56,049 bases of DNA. It comes from Prevotella sp. Its GTDB lineage: Bacteria; Bacteroidota; Bacteroidia; Bacteroidales; Bacteroidaceae. The stretch lies in contig JAFSNR010000002.1 of NCBI GenBank assembly GCA_017443345.1, positions 1 through 56,049 on the forward strand, given 5' to 3'. The position numbers were made by a program, and so were the translations under genes. Of the stretch, positions 1 through 8,206 are shown piece after piece (positions within the stretch are counted from its first letter, which is position 1; the number at the start of each line of letters is the position of its first letter). The notes under the pieces were generated by a model, which did no database searches, was not told the origin of the DNA, and saw only the letters and a program-made list of their open reading frames with translations.

Positions 1-78
1 TAATACCAGAACAGGTTCTTCACCAGTACGGTATTGCTGCTCAATCGCTTTTATGCTTTCTAACGTCGTTGTATTCAT
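1..78 (-). CDS. N-terminal fragment of an unidentified protein (cut by window edge)
   Basis: An open frame of 26 codons runs from an ATG at 78 out of the window. The predicted start is MNTTTLESIKAIEQQYR. A consensus -7 element TATCTTTG lies only 8 nt upstream of the ATG, so the start is well supported and the leader must be very short. Too little is present to name the family. Confidence 0.6.
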   Translation of the reverse strand, partial: MNTTTLESIKAIEQQYRTGEEPVLVL

Positions 79-86
79 AACCGCTG

Positions 87-118
87 CAAAGATAGGGTTT
101 TATTTCGATAAATCCAAA
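87..118 (-). promoter_or_regulatory. Bacteroidota promoter for the fragment at 1-78
   Basis: On the minus strand, TTTG (118-115) and TATCTTTG (94-87) are 24 bp apart start to start, matching the TTTG/TAnnTTTG consensus. Confidence 0.7.
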
Positions 119-189
119 CTTTTGGGAATCTTTTTGTAAAGTCCCACGGATTCTCATTTTCCCAATTTCCTGCTTCCTGCGCAATGCAT

Positions 190-226
190 AAAAATTGCGC
201 CCCTGCAATTGAATGCAGAGGCGCAA
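190..226 (-). terminator. Rho-independent terminator after the lipoprotein gene
   Basis: A 13-bp stem with one mismatch (195-207 with 214-226, TTGCGCC/GGCGCAA ends) is followed on the minus strand by a T tract (194-191). Confidence 0.75.
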
Positions 227-262
227 CGTTGATTTATATAAATATCCTAAATCTTATGATCC

Positions 263-1975
263 TTAGGGCTTAACGAGAACCCAGTTGTCAGCACTGTTCA
301 GTCTCCACTTGAGGGTTACGCCGTCTAATACTACATCGTACCAAGCAGTCTTCTGGCTAACATTACCGAACAATGTGTTTGCCTGAGCAGCCTGAATAGC
401 GTCGTCACCATACTTACAGCTATTCAAAGAGACAATTGTACCATCTGGCCAAATATACTCTGAAGTAGTATAGTAAATCTTAATAACTGTAGAAGTAACA
501 GCACCTGCGTTCCAATGGAAAAGTTTACCTACAGGAACTACTGACCCGTCATAGTCTAATTTCGTACCATCACCAACGTCTACAGCAGATGAGTTGAACT
601 CCTGAACTTCAGCTGTTGCGTTAATTGCCAGAAGTGGCTTAGAACTTGTAACTGCCTGCCAATAACCACTTGTACCACTTACAATCCACTGATATGTCGT
701 AGATGTTGAACTTGTCTCAGACTCATAATCTGCATACAAATTAGGTATGGCTATGAATTTTACTTTATTGAAAGTAAATACAAGATTATCAGCATTGACA
801 GGAATCTGTAATCCATTGAATGTTACATTGGAAACTGTAGTAGCTGTCAAATATACGTTTGACTTGAAATTGACATTGGTAAATTTGCTAACATCTGACA
901 AGTTAATCCAATTAATAGCTGCGTCTGAAAGAACAACCTTCTCCAAAGAGCCGATAGTTGACAGGTCCTGAATGAAGCCAGTATAATCTGTACTACCATT
1001 AATCTTTACTTTAGCATTTGCATTCTCACCAACAATGCTGGTTACATGAGGTTTGTTGTCGCTCAAGACAAGGCTACCATTCTTCTTAATAACAATGGCA
1101 TCGGCACTTCCTTGCCAATCACCGATATTAGAAACAGTAGTTGTTACATTACGATCAATAACAAGACTCTTAACGTAGCTCTTCTCCGTGCTACCTACTG
1201 CGAATCCAACCCAACTGTTGTTAACATTATTAAATGCCTCAGTTGCAGTAGCTAATTTAGCAGTAAGTGTACCACCATTAACCTTAACGTCACCAGCGGT
1301 CAAATTGATAGCCTTAACAGCCACACCGCTATTGATAGACAAAGCACTCTTGCTTGAGCCTGCCTGAGCATTGAGGATACCGATGTTAGCGCCAGCCTCT
1401 GAATTGAGAGAAGCCTGAGCCTTTGTGGTCTCGAGATTAAGGTCAAAGTTTCCTGCGGGGAAGAAGAAATTAACCTGATTACCAGCCAGTTTGTCTGTAT
1501 TCAGATACAAGAACTGCTTCTTGTCTGCATTAAGATCGCCAGCTCCAGTTAAAGGATACTCAGCCTGAGACAGATTGTAACCAGCATTCTGGAAACCATT
1601 GTTGAATGTGATGTTCACAATTTTACCAGTAGTACCGTTGTCTGCACCTGCGAAGAAGTTAGGCAGAGCAATCTGAGCACCTTCCAGCTTATAACCAGCA
1701 TTGTTAACGGCGATGTTCAGAGTGGTCTTCTTAGCCAACTCAGCCTTCTTTGTTGCATCCAAAGCAGCCCACTGTGTAGCGAGGTCACCAGCAGCAGTGA
1801 TTGTAATTGTTACATCAGCAGTACCCTTCGTAGAAATGCTAGGAGTAGTTGGCTTTGATGTGTTGTACGGATCTGTAGGATCAACCTCTGTACCTTGCTT
1901 ACATGAAGTCAAACCCATGGCTACGAGCAGAGCTAAGCCTGCAAGAGCTTTCCATGAAAATAGCTTTTTGTTCAT
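263..1975 (-). CDS. Large repetitive surface lipoprotein, function unknown
   Basis: The 570-residue product starts with a lipoprotein signal peptide: Lys-rich N-terminus, hydrophobic stretch, and lipobox GLTSC with Cys25 as the lipidated residue. The frame is open 33 codons further upstream, but that stretch contains the terminator of the neighbouring gene, so the ATG at 1975 is chosen. After the Cys comes a Thr/Pro-rich linker and then a long Asn/Thr/Ala-rich body with repeated short strand-like segments, suggesting a beta-helix or beta-solenoid surface protein. No catalytic motif was recognised. The gene stands alone between two terminators. Export to the cell surface is an inference from the lipobox and family style. 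Confidence 0.8.
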   Translation of the reverse strand: MNKKLFSWKALAGLALLVAMGLTSCKQGTEVDPTDPYNTSKPTTPSISTKGTADVTITITAAGDLATQWAALDATKKAELAKKTTLNIAVNNAGYKLEGAQIALPNFFAGADNGTTGKIVNITFNNGFQNAGYNLSQAEYPLTGAGDLNADKKQFLYLNTDKLAGNQVNFFFPAGNFDLNLETTKAQASLNSEAGANIGILNAQAGSSKSALSINSGVAVKAINLTAGDVKVNGGTLTAKLATATEAFNNVNNSWVGFAVGSTEKSYVKSLVIDRNVTTTVSNIGDWQGSADAIVIKKNGSLVLSDNKPHVTSIVGENANAKVKINGSTDYTGFIQDLSTIGSLEKVVLSDAAINWINLSDVSKFTNVNFKSNVYLTATTVSNVTFNGLQIPVNADNLVFTFNKVKFIAIPNLYADYESETSSTSTTYQWIVSGTSGYWQAVTSSKPLLAINATAEVQEFNSSAVDVGDGTKLDYDGSVVPVGKLFHWNAGAVTSTVIKIYYTTSEYIWPDGTIVSLNSCKYGDDAIQAAQANTLFGNVSQKTAWYDVVLDGVTLKWRLNSADNWVLVKP

Positions 1976-2042
1976 AATGCTTTTAATTAAAAAAGTTATA
2001 TTGATGGTATTTTCATGCTTTTGTATGTTTTTCGGAAAACAA

Positions 2043-2074
2043 TAAAAAATGAGGCCCCCTCGAGGGAACCTCAT
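2043..2074 (-). terminator. Terminator of the DUF349 gene
   Basis: The hairpin ATGAGG...CCTCAT (2049-2054 with 2069-2074), with an inner CCCTCGAGGG, is followed on the minus strand by six T (2049-2044). Confidence 0.8.
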
Positions 2075-2102
2075 ATAGTGTTATTTGTATAAATGTTTAC
2101 AT

Positions 2103-3914
2103 TTATTCTGCCTCTTTGTTCTCAGCGTCGATGGCCTTGATCTTCTCGCGGACGAGGTTCATGTCGTCCTTGAGTTTCTGGACCTTTCGGTTCATCTCGT
2201 CGATGAGGGAGTTGCCCTTCTTGGACGATACGTTCAGGAAGCCGAGGTTGTTCTCGTAGGTCTGGATCTCCTGCTTCAGGGCCTCGTACTGACGGAAGAG
2301 ACGGGCACGCTCGTTATCGAGGGCGTTGCTGCCTCGCTCAGCCACCTGCTTGAGGTTCTGCTTGAAGTTGTTCAGACGACGCTTGGCGACGCTGATATTG
2401 AGGTCCTTATAGAGCTTGTCGAGTACGGCATGATACTCTTCGTATAGCTTGTCCTTCTCCTTGAAGGGCACGTGGCCAACGGCCTGGTACTCCTCCACGA
2501 GACTCTGAACCTTCTCCTGGATATTGTCTGAAGCCTCCTCGGCAGCAGCCTTGAGCTGGGCGATGATGCCACGCTTCTTCTCGAGGTTGCTGTGCTCCTC
2601 GCTGCGCTGACCTGCACCAGCAGCATTGCGTGCCTCAAAGAACTTGTTGCAGGCACCCAGGAACTCGTTCCAGAGCTGATCACCCAGTTTCTTGGGCACC
2701 ATACCAATGGTCTTCCACTCCTTCTGGAGGGCCACAAGTTTGTCAGAGGTTGATTTCCAGTCGGTAGAATCCTGCAGGGCCTTGGCTTTCTCGATGAGCT
2801 CACGCTTCTTATCGGCATTCTCCTTGAAGGTAGTCTTCAGACCCTTGAAATATTCGGCCTTACGTCCGAAGAAGTCATCGCAAGCAGCACGGAAGCGCTC
2901 GAAGATCTTCACGTTCATCTTCTGAGGGGCAAAGCCGATGGTCTTCCACTCAGCCTGGATATCGATAATCTCCTTGGTATGTTTCTCCCAGTCGCCACTG
3001 CCCTTGTTCTCCTCAGCGGCAATGGCCTCCACCTTCTCGCAGAGGGCAGTCTTACGGGCCAGGTTGTCTTCCTCCTTGGCACGTACACCCTCGAAGTGCT
3101 GCTGGTGGCGCTTGTTGATCACTGTGGAAGCGGCCTTGAAGCGGTTCCAGATCTCCTCGCGCTGCTCCTTGGCTACAGGGCCGATCTCGCGATACTCCTG
3201 ATGGAGCTTCTGCAACTGGTGGAAGGCACTGATGACATCCTCTTCGTCAGCCAGCTTCTCTGCTGCCTCACAAAGGGAGGTCTTCAACTCGAGATTCTTC
3301 TTGAAGTCGTATTCACGAGCCTCACTGTTGAGGCGCAGCATATCGTAGAACTGCTCAACATAGAGCTGGTAGTTTCGCCAGAGTTCGTTGGCTTTCTCAG
3401 CAGGCACGTTCTTAATCTCGCGCCACTGCTGCTGGAGCGTCTTGAACTCCTGATAGTTCTTATTGGCCTCATCAGGGGTCGTAATCATGGTCTTGATCTT
3501 GTCGATGATGGCGAGTTTCTTGGTGAGGTTCTCCTGTTTCTCAGCTTCCTGCTCCTTGAAGAGCTTGGCTCGCTTCTCCTTGATGATGCCCATCTCGGCC
3601 TTGAAATGCTCCTCGAGCTCATCAGGTGTTATCTGATACTGCTCAGGGTCGCCACCTGCTTCGAGATAGGCCTTCAACTTAGCCTCGCGCTCAGCGATGT
3701 GTAGCTTGTAGAAGGCTGTCTTCAGATAGTCTACCTCGTCCTTCTGCGGCGTTTCGTCGCCATGGGCAATATCCTGCAAACGCTTCAGAACCTCGGCTTT
3801 GGTCTCATAGACCTTACGAGGCTCTTCTTCATTCACCACTTCAGGAGCTGTTGCTTCCTGGATAACTTCTTTTGTTTCCTCCTGCTGGAGGCTGTTGTCT
3901 TGAGAGTCCATCAT
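2103..3914 (-). CDS. DUF349 repeat protein
   Basis: This 603-residue, highly charged, almost fully helical protein carries about five DUF349 repeats. Each centres on a W-[RK]-x-[IV]-G-x-[VA]-P-type core; EWKTIGFAPQKMN and EWKTIGMVPKKLG are the clearest, lying near residues 310 and 380. The first about 35 residues are acidic and low complexity. There is no signal peptide, so it should be cytosolic. DUF349 proteins of this size are common single-copy genes in Bacteroidota and their role is not established. The gene has its own promoter (3982-3975) and its own terminator, so it is monocistronic. The start is MM; either Met could be used. Confidence 0.9.
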   Translation of the reverse strand: MMDSQDNSLQQEETKEVIQEATAPEVVNEEEPRKVYETKAEVLKRLQDIAHGDETPQKDEVDYLKTAFYKLHIAEREAKLKAYLEAGGDPEQYQITPDELEEHFKAEMGIIKEKRAKLFKEQEAEKQENLTKKLAIIDKIKTMITTPDEANKNYQEFKTLQQQWREIKNVPAEKANELWRNYQLYVEQFYDMLRLNSEAREYDFKKNLELKTSLCEAAEKLADEEDVISAFHQLQKLHQEYREIGPVAKEQREEIWNRFKAASTVINKRHQQHFEGVRAKEEDNLARKTALCEKVEAIAAEENKGSGDWEKHTKEIIDIQAEWKTIGFAPQKMNVKIFERFRAACDDFFGRKAEYFKGLKTTFKENADKKRELIEKAKALQDSTDWKSTSDKLVALQKEWKTIGMVPKKLGDQLWNEFLGACNKFFEARNAAGAGQRSEEHSNLEKKRGIIAQLKAAAEEASDNIQEKVQSLVEEYQAVGHVPFKEKDKLYEEYHAVLDKLYKDLNISVAKRRLNNFKQNLKQVAERGSNALDNERARLFRQYEALKQEIQTYENNLGFLNVSSKKGNSLIDEMNRKVQKLKDDMNLVREKIKAIDAENKEAE

Positions 3915-3974
3915 TTAACTATTTAGTTATTGACATTGAGTTATAATGATGCATCGCATCATCGCATTTGGCGT

Positions 3975-3982
3975 CAAAGGTA
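3975..3982 (-). promoter_or_regulatory. -7 element TACCTTTG for the DUF349 gene
   Basis: A consensus TAnnTTTG lies 60 nt upstream of the ATG. No good TTTG is seen at the usual -33 position, where the heptamer-repeat tract begins. Confidence 0.55.
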
Positions 3983-3990
3983 CTAAAAAG

Positions 3991-4092
3991 AAGTGAAAAA
4001 CGAAAAGTGAAAAGTGAAAAATTGTTACGCGTTTCGCTTTTTTAACTTTTCACCTCCCACTTTTCACTTTTCACTCCTCACTTTTCACTTCT
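3991..4092. repeat. Degenerate GTGAAAA tract with inverted arms
   Basis: About 30 nt of GTGAAAA/AGTGAAAA units is followed, after about 30 nt, by about 40 nt of TTTTCAC units in the opposite orientation, running up to the corA stop codon. The arms can pair into a long imperfect stem between corA and the DUF349 gene. Confidence 0.7.
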
Positions 4093-5019
4093 TCACACGA
4101 GTCGTTTGTGGCGGAAAATCCACCATGCAATACCTGAGATTGCCACAGAAACAATCATGGCGAAAACGAATCCCCAGGGCTTACTCTCCATACCATTGAC
4201 CAGGTTCATGCCAAACATCGAGGTGACGAGGGTGGGTATCATCATGAGGATGGTCACTGAGGTCAGCGTACGCATCACGGTGTTCATGTTGTTGTTGATA
4301 ATACTCTGGTAGGTGTCCATCGTCGACTCGAGGATGTTGGAGTAGATGCTGGTGGTCTCACGTGCCTGAGTCATCTCGATGTTGACGTCCTCAATCAGGT
4401 CAGCGTCGAGCTCGTCGATCTGCAACTTGAACTTCAGTTTCTGGAGCAGATTCTCATTGCCACGAATGGAGGTCTGGAAGTAGGTGAGCGAGTCCTGCAG
4501 ACGGCTCAGACCAATCAGACTCTCGTTGTTCACCTCCTTATCGAGGTTACGCTTGGCTTTGTCGACGAGCATGGAGATCTGCTTCAGGCGCTTCAGGTAC
4601 CAGACGGCACTTGAGAGGAACAGACGGAAGATCATGTCCACATAGTCAGTGAAGCCCTCGCCACGCTTCTGCTGGAAGGAGAGGAAGTCGATCATCATGT
4701 TCGTCTCGTAGAAGCAGACGGTGATGGTAACGTCGCGCTTGTGGATGATACCAAGCGGCACAGTGGTATAGGGTGTCCTCGAGCGTATCTCCTTGACGTA
4801 TGGGATACGGAGGATGATGAGCATCCATCCGTCGTCGTACTCATAACGGGCACGCTCGTCGGTATCGCTGATGTCCGACATGAAGTAGTCGGGGATATTG
4901 AACTTCTCTTCGAGTTCGTGCTGGTCTTCTTCGGTGGGGCAAGTCACCTGTATCCAGCAATTGGGCTGCCACTCTGTGAGCTGGGTCAGTCCGCCTTGGG
5001 TGTTCCAGAAAGTCTTCAT
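4093..5019 (-). CDS. corA: CorA-type magnesium transporter
   Basis: The 308-residue protein has the CorA layout: a large cytosolic N-terminal domain, a long helix, and two C-terminal membrane helices (about 250-270 and 283-303). The signature GMN (270-272) lies in the loop after the first helix, and the C-terminus is basic (RHKRLV). CorA family channels carry Mg2+ (also Co2+/Ni2+) across the inner membrane as pentamers. The gene has its own promoter about 145 nt upstream. The leader contains three tiny ORFs, the last of which overlaps the corA ATG as ATGA (see findings). Confidence 0.92.
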   Translation of the reverse strand: MKTFWNTQGGLTQLTEWQPNCWIQVTCPTEEDQHELEEKFNIPDYFMSDISDTDERARYEYDDGWMLIILRIPYVKEIRSRTPYTTVPLGIIHKRDVTITVCFYETNMMIDFLSFQQKRGEGFTDYVDMIFRLFLSSAVWYLKRLKQISMLVDKAKRNLDKEVNNESLIGLSRLQDSLTYFQTSIRGNENLLQKLKFKLQIDELDADLIEDVNIEMTQARETTSIYSNILESTMDTYQSIINNNMNTVMRTLTSVTILMMIPTLVTSMFGMNLVNGMESKPWGFVFAMIVSVAISGIAWWIFRHKRLV

Positions 5020-5087
5020 TTTGCTAATCCTTTTTTCGTTTGTGAAATGGTTTTAGCGGCAAAGGGATTAGCAGCCTTGCTCGCCAT
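5016..5087 (-). CDS. Putative 23-residue upstream ORF coupled to corA
   Basis: ATG at 5087 opens a 23-codon frame starting MASKAANPFAAKTISQTKKG and ending in TGA that overlaps the corA start as ATGA. It has a plausible coding composition and could couple corA translation. There is no homology evidence, so it may be a regulatory leader or chance. Confidence 0.35.
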   Translation of the reverse strand: MASKAANPFAAKTISQTKKGLAK

Positions 5088-5096
5088 CCCCCGCCA

Positions 5097-5132
5097 TTAC
5101 GAATTGTAATTTTCCGCCGGGTAATCGTCCAT
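5097..5132 (-). CDS. Putative 11-residue leader peptide upstream of corA
   Basis: ATG at 5132 encodes MDDYPAENYNS and stops at TAA, whose last A begins a further ATG (TAATG, 5099-5095; nine codons, ending at 5068). Acidic residues and Pro early in a leader peptide resemble the logic of the enterobacterial MgtL leader, where low Mg2+ destabilises ribosomes. The parallel is an inference only. Confidence 0.3.
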   Translation of the reverse strand: MDDYPAENYNS

Positions 5133-5162
5133 AATGTTATCAATAATTTGAGTTATCGGGTG

Positions 5163-5194
5163 CAAAGGTAAATAAAAAATGCAGATTTGCCAAG
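5163..5194 (-). promoter_or_regulatory. corA promoter
   Basis: TACCTTTG (minus, 5170-5163) has CTTG 24 bp upstream. The promoter lies inside and next to the pepD terminator hairpin. Confidence 0.65.
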
Positions 5195-5210
5195 CAAATC
5201 TGCATTTTTT
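5174..5210. terminator. Terminator after pepD (bidirectional in form)
   Basis: A perfect 17-bp stem with a CAA loop (5174-5190 with 5194-5210, core ATGCAGATTTGC), with T runs on both strands. Confidence 0.85.
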
Positions 5211-5217
5211 TTATTGA

Positions 5218-6675
5218 TTACTTCTCAGGAATATCCTCCAGCGCTTTCTTCAGGAGAGTCCAGAAAGGCTCTACGGTAGCGATGAGGGCGCGCTCAGTGG
5301 TAGTGTGGGGCGACTTCATCGTGGGTCCGAAGCTCACAACGTCGAGATGCGGATACTTGCCCAGGATGATGGAGCACTCCAGACCTGCGTGGTCTACCTG
5401 GATAATACCATCGGCATTGAAGAGATCCTTATACTCCTTCAGCAGCAGATGCAGGATCTCAGATTCGGGATTGGGATCCCAACCGCCGTACGAGCCGGCG
5501 GTCTCTACCTTCATGCCTGCCATGTTGAAGCAGCTCTCCAGCGTCTTTACGATATAGTCCTTCATGTCCTCACGGCTACTGCGGGCGAGGATCTTCAGCA
5601 TCGCCTTGCCTTCACCTATATTTATAATAGCGAGGTTTGAAGAGGTCTCAACGACGCTGGGGTAGGAGGGAATCATACGGACGACACCATCGTGGCAGGC
5701 ATAGATTGCATTGATGAGGTTGTCCTGAATCTCTACAGGTACCTCCATCTTGGGCGTCTCCACATCCTCGCAGATGACCTCGATGCCACTCTCGATGCCC
5801 TTGAACTCGTCAGTGAAGTCCTCGAGCCAGTCCTGAGCGAGCTCCTTCAGGGCAGCTACGTTCTCCTTGGGCAATGTGAGTACAGCCTCAGCCTTGAAGG
5901 GGATGGCGTTGCGCATGTTTCCTCCCTGCCATGAAGCCAGACGGGCCTCGCATTCCTCGATGGCCTCACGAACAAGGCGCACCAGCAGTTTGTTGGCATT
6001 GCCACGGCCCTCGTGGATTTCCAAGCCGGAATGTCCGCCACGCAGTCCTTTCACAGTGACCTTGACAGCAGCATCGTCAGCATCAGTCTCCACCTCTTTA
6101 TAATCGAGTGTGGCAGTGATATTGATACCACCGGCAGAGCCAATGACGAACTTGCCCCAGTGCTCAGAATCGAGATTCAGGAGGATGTCGCCCTGGAGTT
6201 CGCCTGCAGGCAGGTCGTTGGCACCATACATCCCAGTCTCTTCGTCAGCCGTAATCAGGGCCTCTACAGGTCCGTGTTTCAGCGTCTTATCCTCCATGAT
6301 GGCCATAATGGCAGCTACGCCTAGACCATTGTCAGCTCCCAGAGTCGTGCCCTTGGCCTTCACCCACTCACCATCGATCCAAGGCTGGATGGGATCAGTC
6401 TCGAAGTTATGGGTAGACTCAGGTGTCTTCTGAGGTACCATGTCCATGTGAGCCTGAAGAATGACGCCCTTCTTCTTCTCCATGCCAGGAGTGGCGGGCT
6501 TACGCATCACGATGTTGTTGGCTGGGTCCTTAAAGGCCTCAACACCTGCCTCTTTGGCAAAATCGAGCAGGAACTGCTGTACCTTCTCCAGATGTCCTGA
6601 AGGACGTGGGACCTGTGTCAGTGCATAAAAGTTCTTCCAGATGCACGCTGGGTTTAAGTTTTTGATTTCACTCAT
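5218..6675 (-). CDS. pepD: Aminoacyl-histidine dipeptidase / cytosol nonspecific dipeptidase (M20)
   Basis: The 485-residue protein matches the PepD family of M20 metallopeptidases, which hydrolyse Xaa-His and other dipeptides in the cytosol. Visible metal-site motifs are LQAHMDMV (about residue 80), GTTLGADNGLG (about 115) and TADEETGMYGA (about 145), the last with the general-base Glu. The lid/dimerisation segment with GLRGGHSG follows near 210, and a terminal His motif (SPHTTTERA) lies near 460. No signal peptide is present. It lies 64 nt downstream of the YbhN-like gene in the same orientation and has no clear promoter of its own, so co-transcription is likely. Confidence 0.93.
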   Translation of the reverse strand: MSEIKNLNPACIWKNFYALTQVPRPSGHLEKVQQFLLDFAKEAGVEAFKDPANNIVMRKPATPGMEKKKGVILQAHMDMVPQKTPESTHNFETDPIQPWIDGEWVKAKGTTLGADNGLGVAAIMAIMEDKTLKHGPVEALITADEETGMYGANDLPAGELQGDILLNLDSEHWGKFVIGSAGGINITATLDYKEVETDADDAAVKVTVKGLRGGHSGLEIHEGRGNANKLLVRLVREAIEECEARLASWQGGNMRNAIPFKAEAVLTLPKENVAALKELAQDWLEDFTDEFKGIESGIEVICEDVETPKMEVPVEIQDNLINAIYACHDGVVRMIPSYPSVVETSSNLAIINIGEGKAMLKILARSSREDMKDYIVKTLESCFNMAGMKVETAGSYGGWDPNPESEILHLLLKEYKDLFNADGIIQVDHAGLECSIILGKYPHLDVVSFGPTMKSPHTTTERALIATVEPFWTLLKKALEDIPEK

Positions 6676-6739
6676 AGTTGTTTCTTTTTAATAATGATTT
6701 ATGTCCTTATGTTCTTTTAGTCTAAAATATGTTATTCTG

Positions 6740-7747
6740 TTACTCTGTCTTTAAGACAATATTCTGTCTTTTCGTAAAGGACAGTGCTGCCCAGGCGTAG
6801 ATGCCCAGGGCGACGACGAGCATGGTCTGGACGGTATGTACGATGAGTACGAACCAGAGGGCCTGCTCATCAGCCACACCATAGAGAATCAGCATGGTCT
6901 TGATGGCGAAGTGCCAAGGACCTGCACCATTGGGCGTGGGTACGATGACGGCGAAATTGGCGACGACGAAGGATACCAGTGCACAGCCAATCCCCAGATG
7001 GGCCGTGAAGTCGAAGCAGAAGAACGTCAGGTAGTAATGCAGGAAGTACATCACCCAGATGCCAATGGAGAAAAACAGGTAGAGCGGCAGGTTCTTCACC
7101 CCTCGCAGCGAGAGCACACCCTCCCAGATGCCACCCAACGTCATCTTCACCTTATTATATATAGAGAAGTTCTTTAGCAACAGATGGAGCAGGATAAGTA
7201 TGGCGATGCCGCAGATGGCAGTCACGAGCCAGCCCGTCAGGGAGAAGCCACTCAGGATACGATCGAGCGAGGTGCCTGTCTTCTTAAAGAAGGTGCCAAA
7301 GATACTCATCTCCACCAGCAGGATCAGTCCAGAGTAGAGCATGACGATCAGCGTATCGACAGCACGCTCAGTCACTACTGTGCCCAGAGCCTTTGAAAAC
7401 GACATTCCATCGAAGCGCTTCAAGATGGCGCAACGCGTAAACTCGCCAATTCGAGGAATGATCAGACTGACAGCATACGACAGGAAGACAGCGTTGATGC
7501 AGGTGGAAGTTCTGGGATGTTTGTCAATCGGATCGAGCGTCTGTTTCCATCGCCAGCCTCGAAACATCTGAGCCAGAATGCCGAAGGGGAAGGAGAGCAG
7601 CATCCACGTCCAGTTCATCTCGTCTGTCAGCACATGCTGGAGTCGCGAGAAGTCCTCACCTCTGTACATCCAATAAAGGATGGCTCCACCCAGCAGGATG
7701 GGGAAGATGATTTTGGCCGTATTTGTCAGGAGCGTTTTCATTTCCAT
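6740..7747 (-). CDS. YbhN/UPF0104-family integral membrane protein (lysylphosphatidylglycerol synthase transmembrane region-like)
   Basis: The 335-residue protein has about eight hydrophobic helices and the pattern of the UPF0104/AglD family, including a conserved R-G-W-R-W segment near the second helix and TPNGAGPWHFA near the end, similar to the PxPgGlG motif of the family. It has the flippase-like membrane half but no C-terminal synthetase domain, so lipid or glycolipid transport is inferred. The open frame continues 84 codons upstream, but the promoter TATCTTTG ends 5 nt before the ATG at 7747. That ATG (MEMKTLL) or the one at 7741 is therefore the real start, and the mRNA is nearly leaderless. 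Confidence 0.85.
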   Translation of the reverse strand: MEMKTLLTNTAKIIFPILLGGAILYWMYRGEDFSRLQHVLTDEMNWTWMLLSFPFGILAQMFRGWRWKQTLDPIDKHPRTSTCINAVFLSYAVSLIIPRIGEFTRCAILKRFDGMSFSKALGTVVTERAVDTLIVMLYSGLILLVEMSIFGTFFKKTGTSLDRILSGFSLTGWLVTAICGIAILILLHLLLKNFSIYNKVKMTLGGIWEGVLSLRGVKNLPLYLFFSIGIWVMYFLHYYLTFFCFDFTAHLGIGCALVSFVVANFAVIVPTPNGAGPWHFAIKTMLILYGVADEQALWFVLIVHTVQTMLVVALGIYAWAALSFTKRQNIVLKTE

Positions 7748-7752
7748 GGGTG

Positions 7753-7784
7753 CAAAGATAGTGCAAATCGAGCGAAATACCAAA
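7753..7784 (-). promoter_or_regulatory. Extended promoter for the YbhN-like gene
   Basis: On the minus strand, TTTG (7784-7781) and TATCTTTG (7760-7753) are 24 bp apart, with the flanking AAATTTGGT shared by several promoters in this window. Confidence 0.8.
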
Positions 7785-7854
7785 TTTATTTGGATATTTC
7801 CCCCTTGACCTATATCAACGAATCCTCTCTTTTCTTCCCTTTTTGTCAAAAAAT

Positions 7855-7886
7855 CTTGCCTGTGTGCGCAAACAATCGTAATTTTG
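7855..7886 (+). promoter_or_regulatory. Promoter of the small membrane protein gene
   Basis: CTTG at 7855 and TAATTTTG at 7879-7886 are 24 bp apart. Confidence 0.6.
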
Positions 7887-7925
7887 CATCGTAAAAAGAA
7901 GTAAAGGATAACAAAAGAATAGACT

Positions 7926-8018
7926 ATGACTTTATTATTTATGATAACATTAGTTATTGCAGTATGTGCCACAGAGGCCTTCAGAATCAATAACGACATG
8001 AATTTGGGAGTTAAGTAA
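7926..8018 (+). CDS. Putative 30-residue single-helix membrane protein
   Basis: ATG at 7926 opens a 30-codon frame whose first about 15 residues (MTLLFMITLVIAVCA) form one hydrophobic helix, followed by a short polar tail ending in NLGVK. It has a promoter 40 nt upstream and a rho-independent terminator 32 nt after the stop, so this about 200-nt unit is complete by itself. The family is not recognised. The unit is bracketed by two outward-facing copies of a 17-bp sequence (7762-7778 and 8100-8116). A purely non-coding role for the transcript is the alternative. Confidence 0.55.
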   Translation: MTLLFMITLVIAVCATEAFRINNDMNLGVK

Positions 8019-8049
8019 CTTGACTAGAAAAGAGAGAAAGCATTATAAG

Positions 8050-8086
8050 AAAGCGGGCAGGATGAGAGTCTTGGCCGCTTTTTTTG
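8050..8086 (+). terminator. Terminator of the small membrane protein unit
   Basis: AAAGCGG (8050-8056) pairs with CCGCTTT (8075-8081), followed by a run of T. Confidence 0.8.
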
Positions 8087-8093
8087 TGTTTTA

Positions 8094-8125
8094 TTTGGAA
8101 TTTCGCTCGATTTGCAGTATCTCTG
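8094..8125 (+). promoter_or_regulatory. Probable decayed second promoter upstream of rsmA
   Basis: TTTG at 8094 and TATCTCTG at 8118-8125 are 24 bp apart; the -7 box differs by one base from TATCTTTG. Its flank is the inverted copy of the YbhN promoter. Confidence 0.4.
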
Positions 8126-8169
8126 AGCTTCGCTCGAAGGTACTCACGTTCGAGAAAACTCAAATAAAA

Positions 8170-8201
8170 TTTGGTTTTCTGCTCACTTAATCGTACCTTT
8201 G
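8170..8201 (+). promoter_or_regulatory. rsmA promoter
   Basis: TTTG (8170-8173) and TACCTTTG (8194-8201) lie 24 bp apart. Only 5 nt separate the -7 box from the ATG at 8207, implying a leaderless or nearly leaderless mRNA. Confidence 0.8.
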
Positions 8202-8206
8202 CAGCC

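Noticed and set aside
2979-3704. 241-codon plus-strand frame opposite the DUF349 gene
   Set aside because: Leu/Val-rich antisense of a Glu/Lys-rich helical gene; no promoter, and the DUF349 reading is certain.
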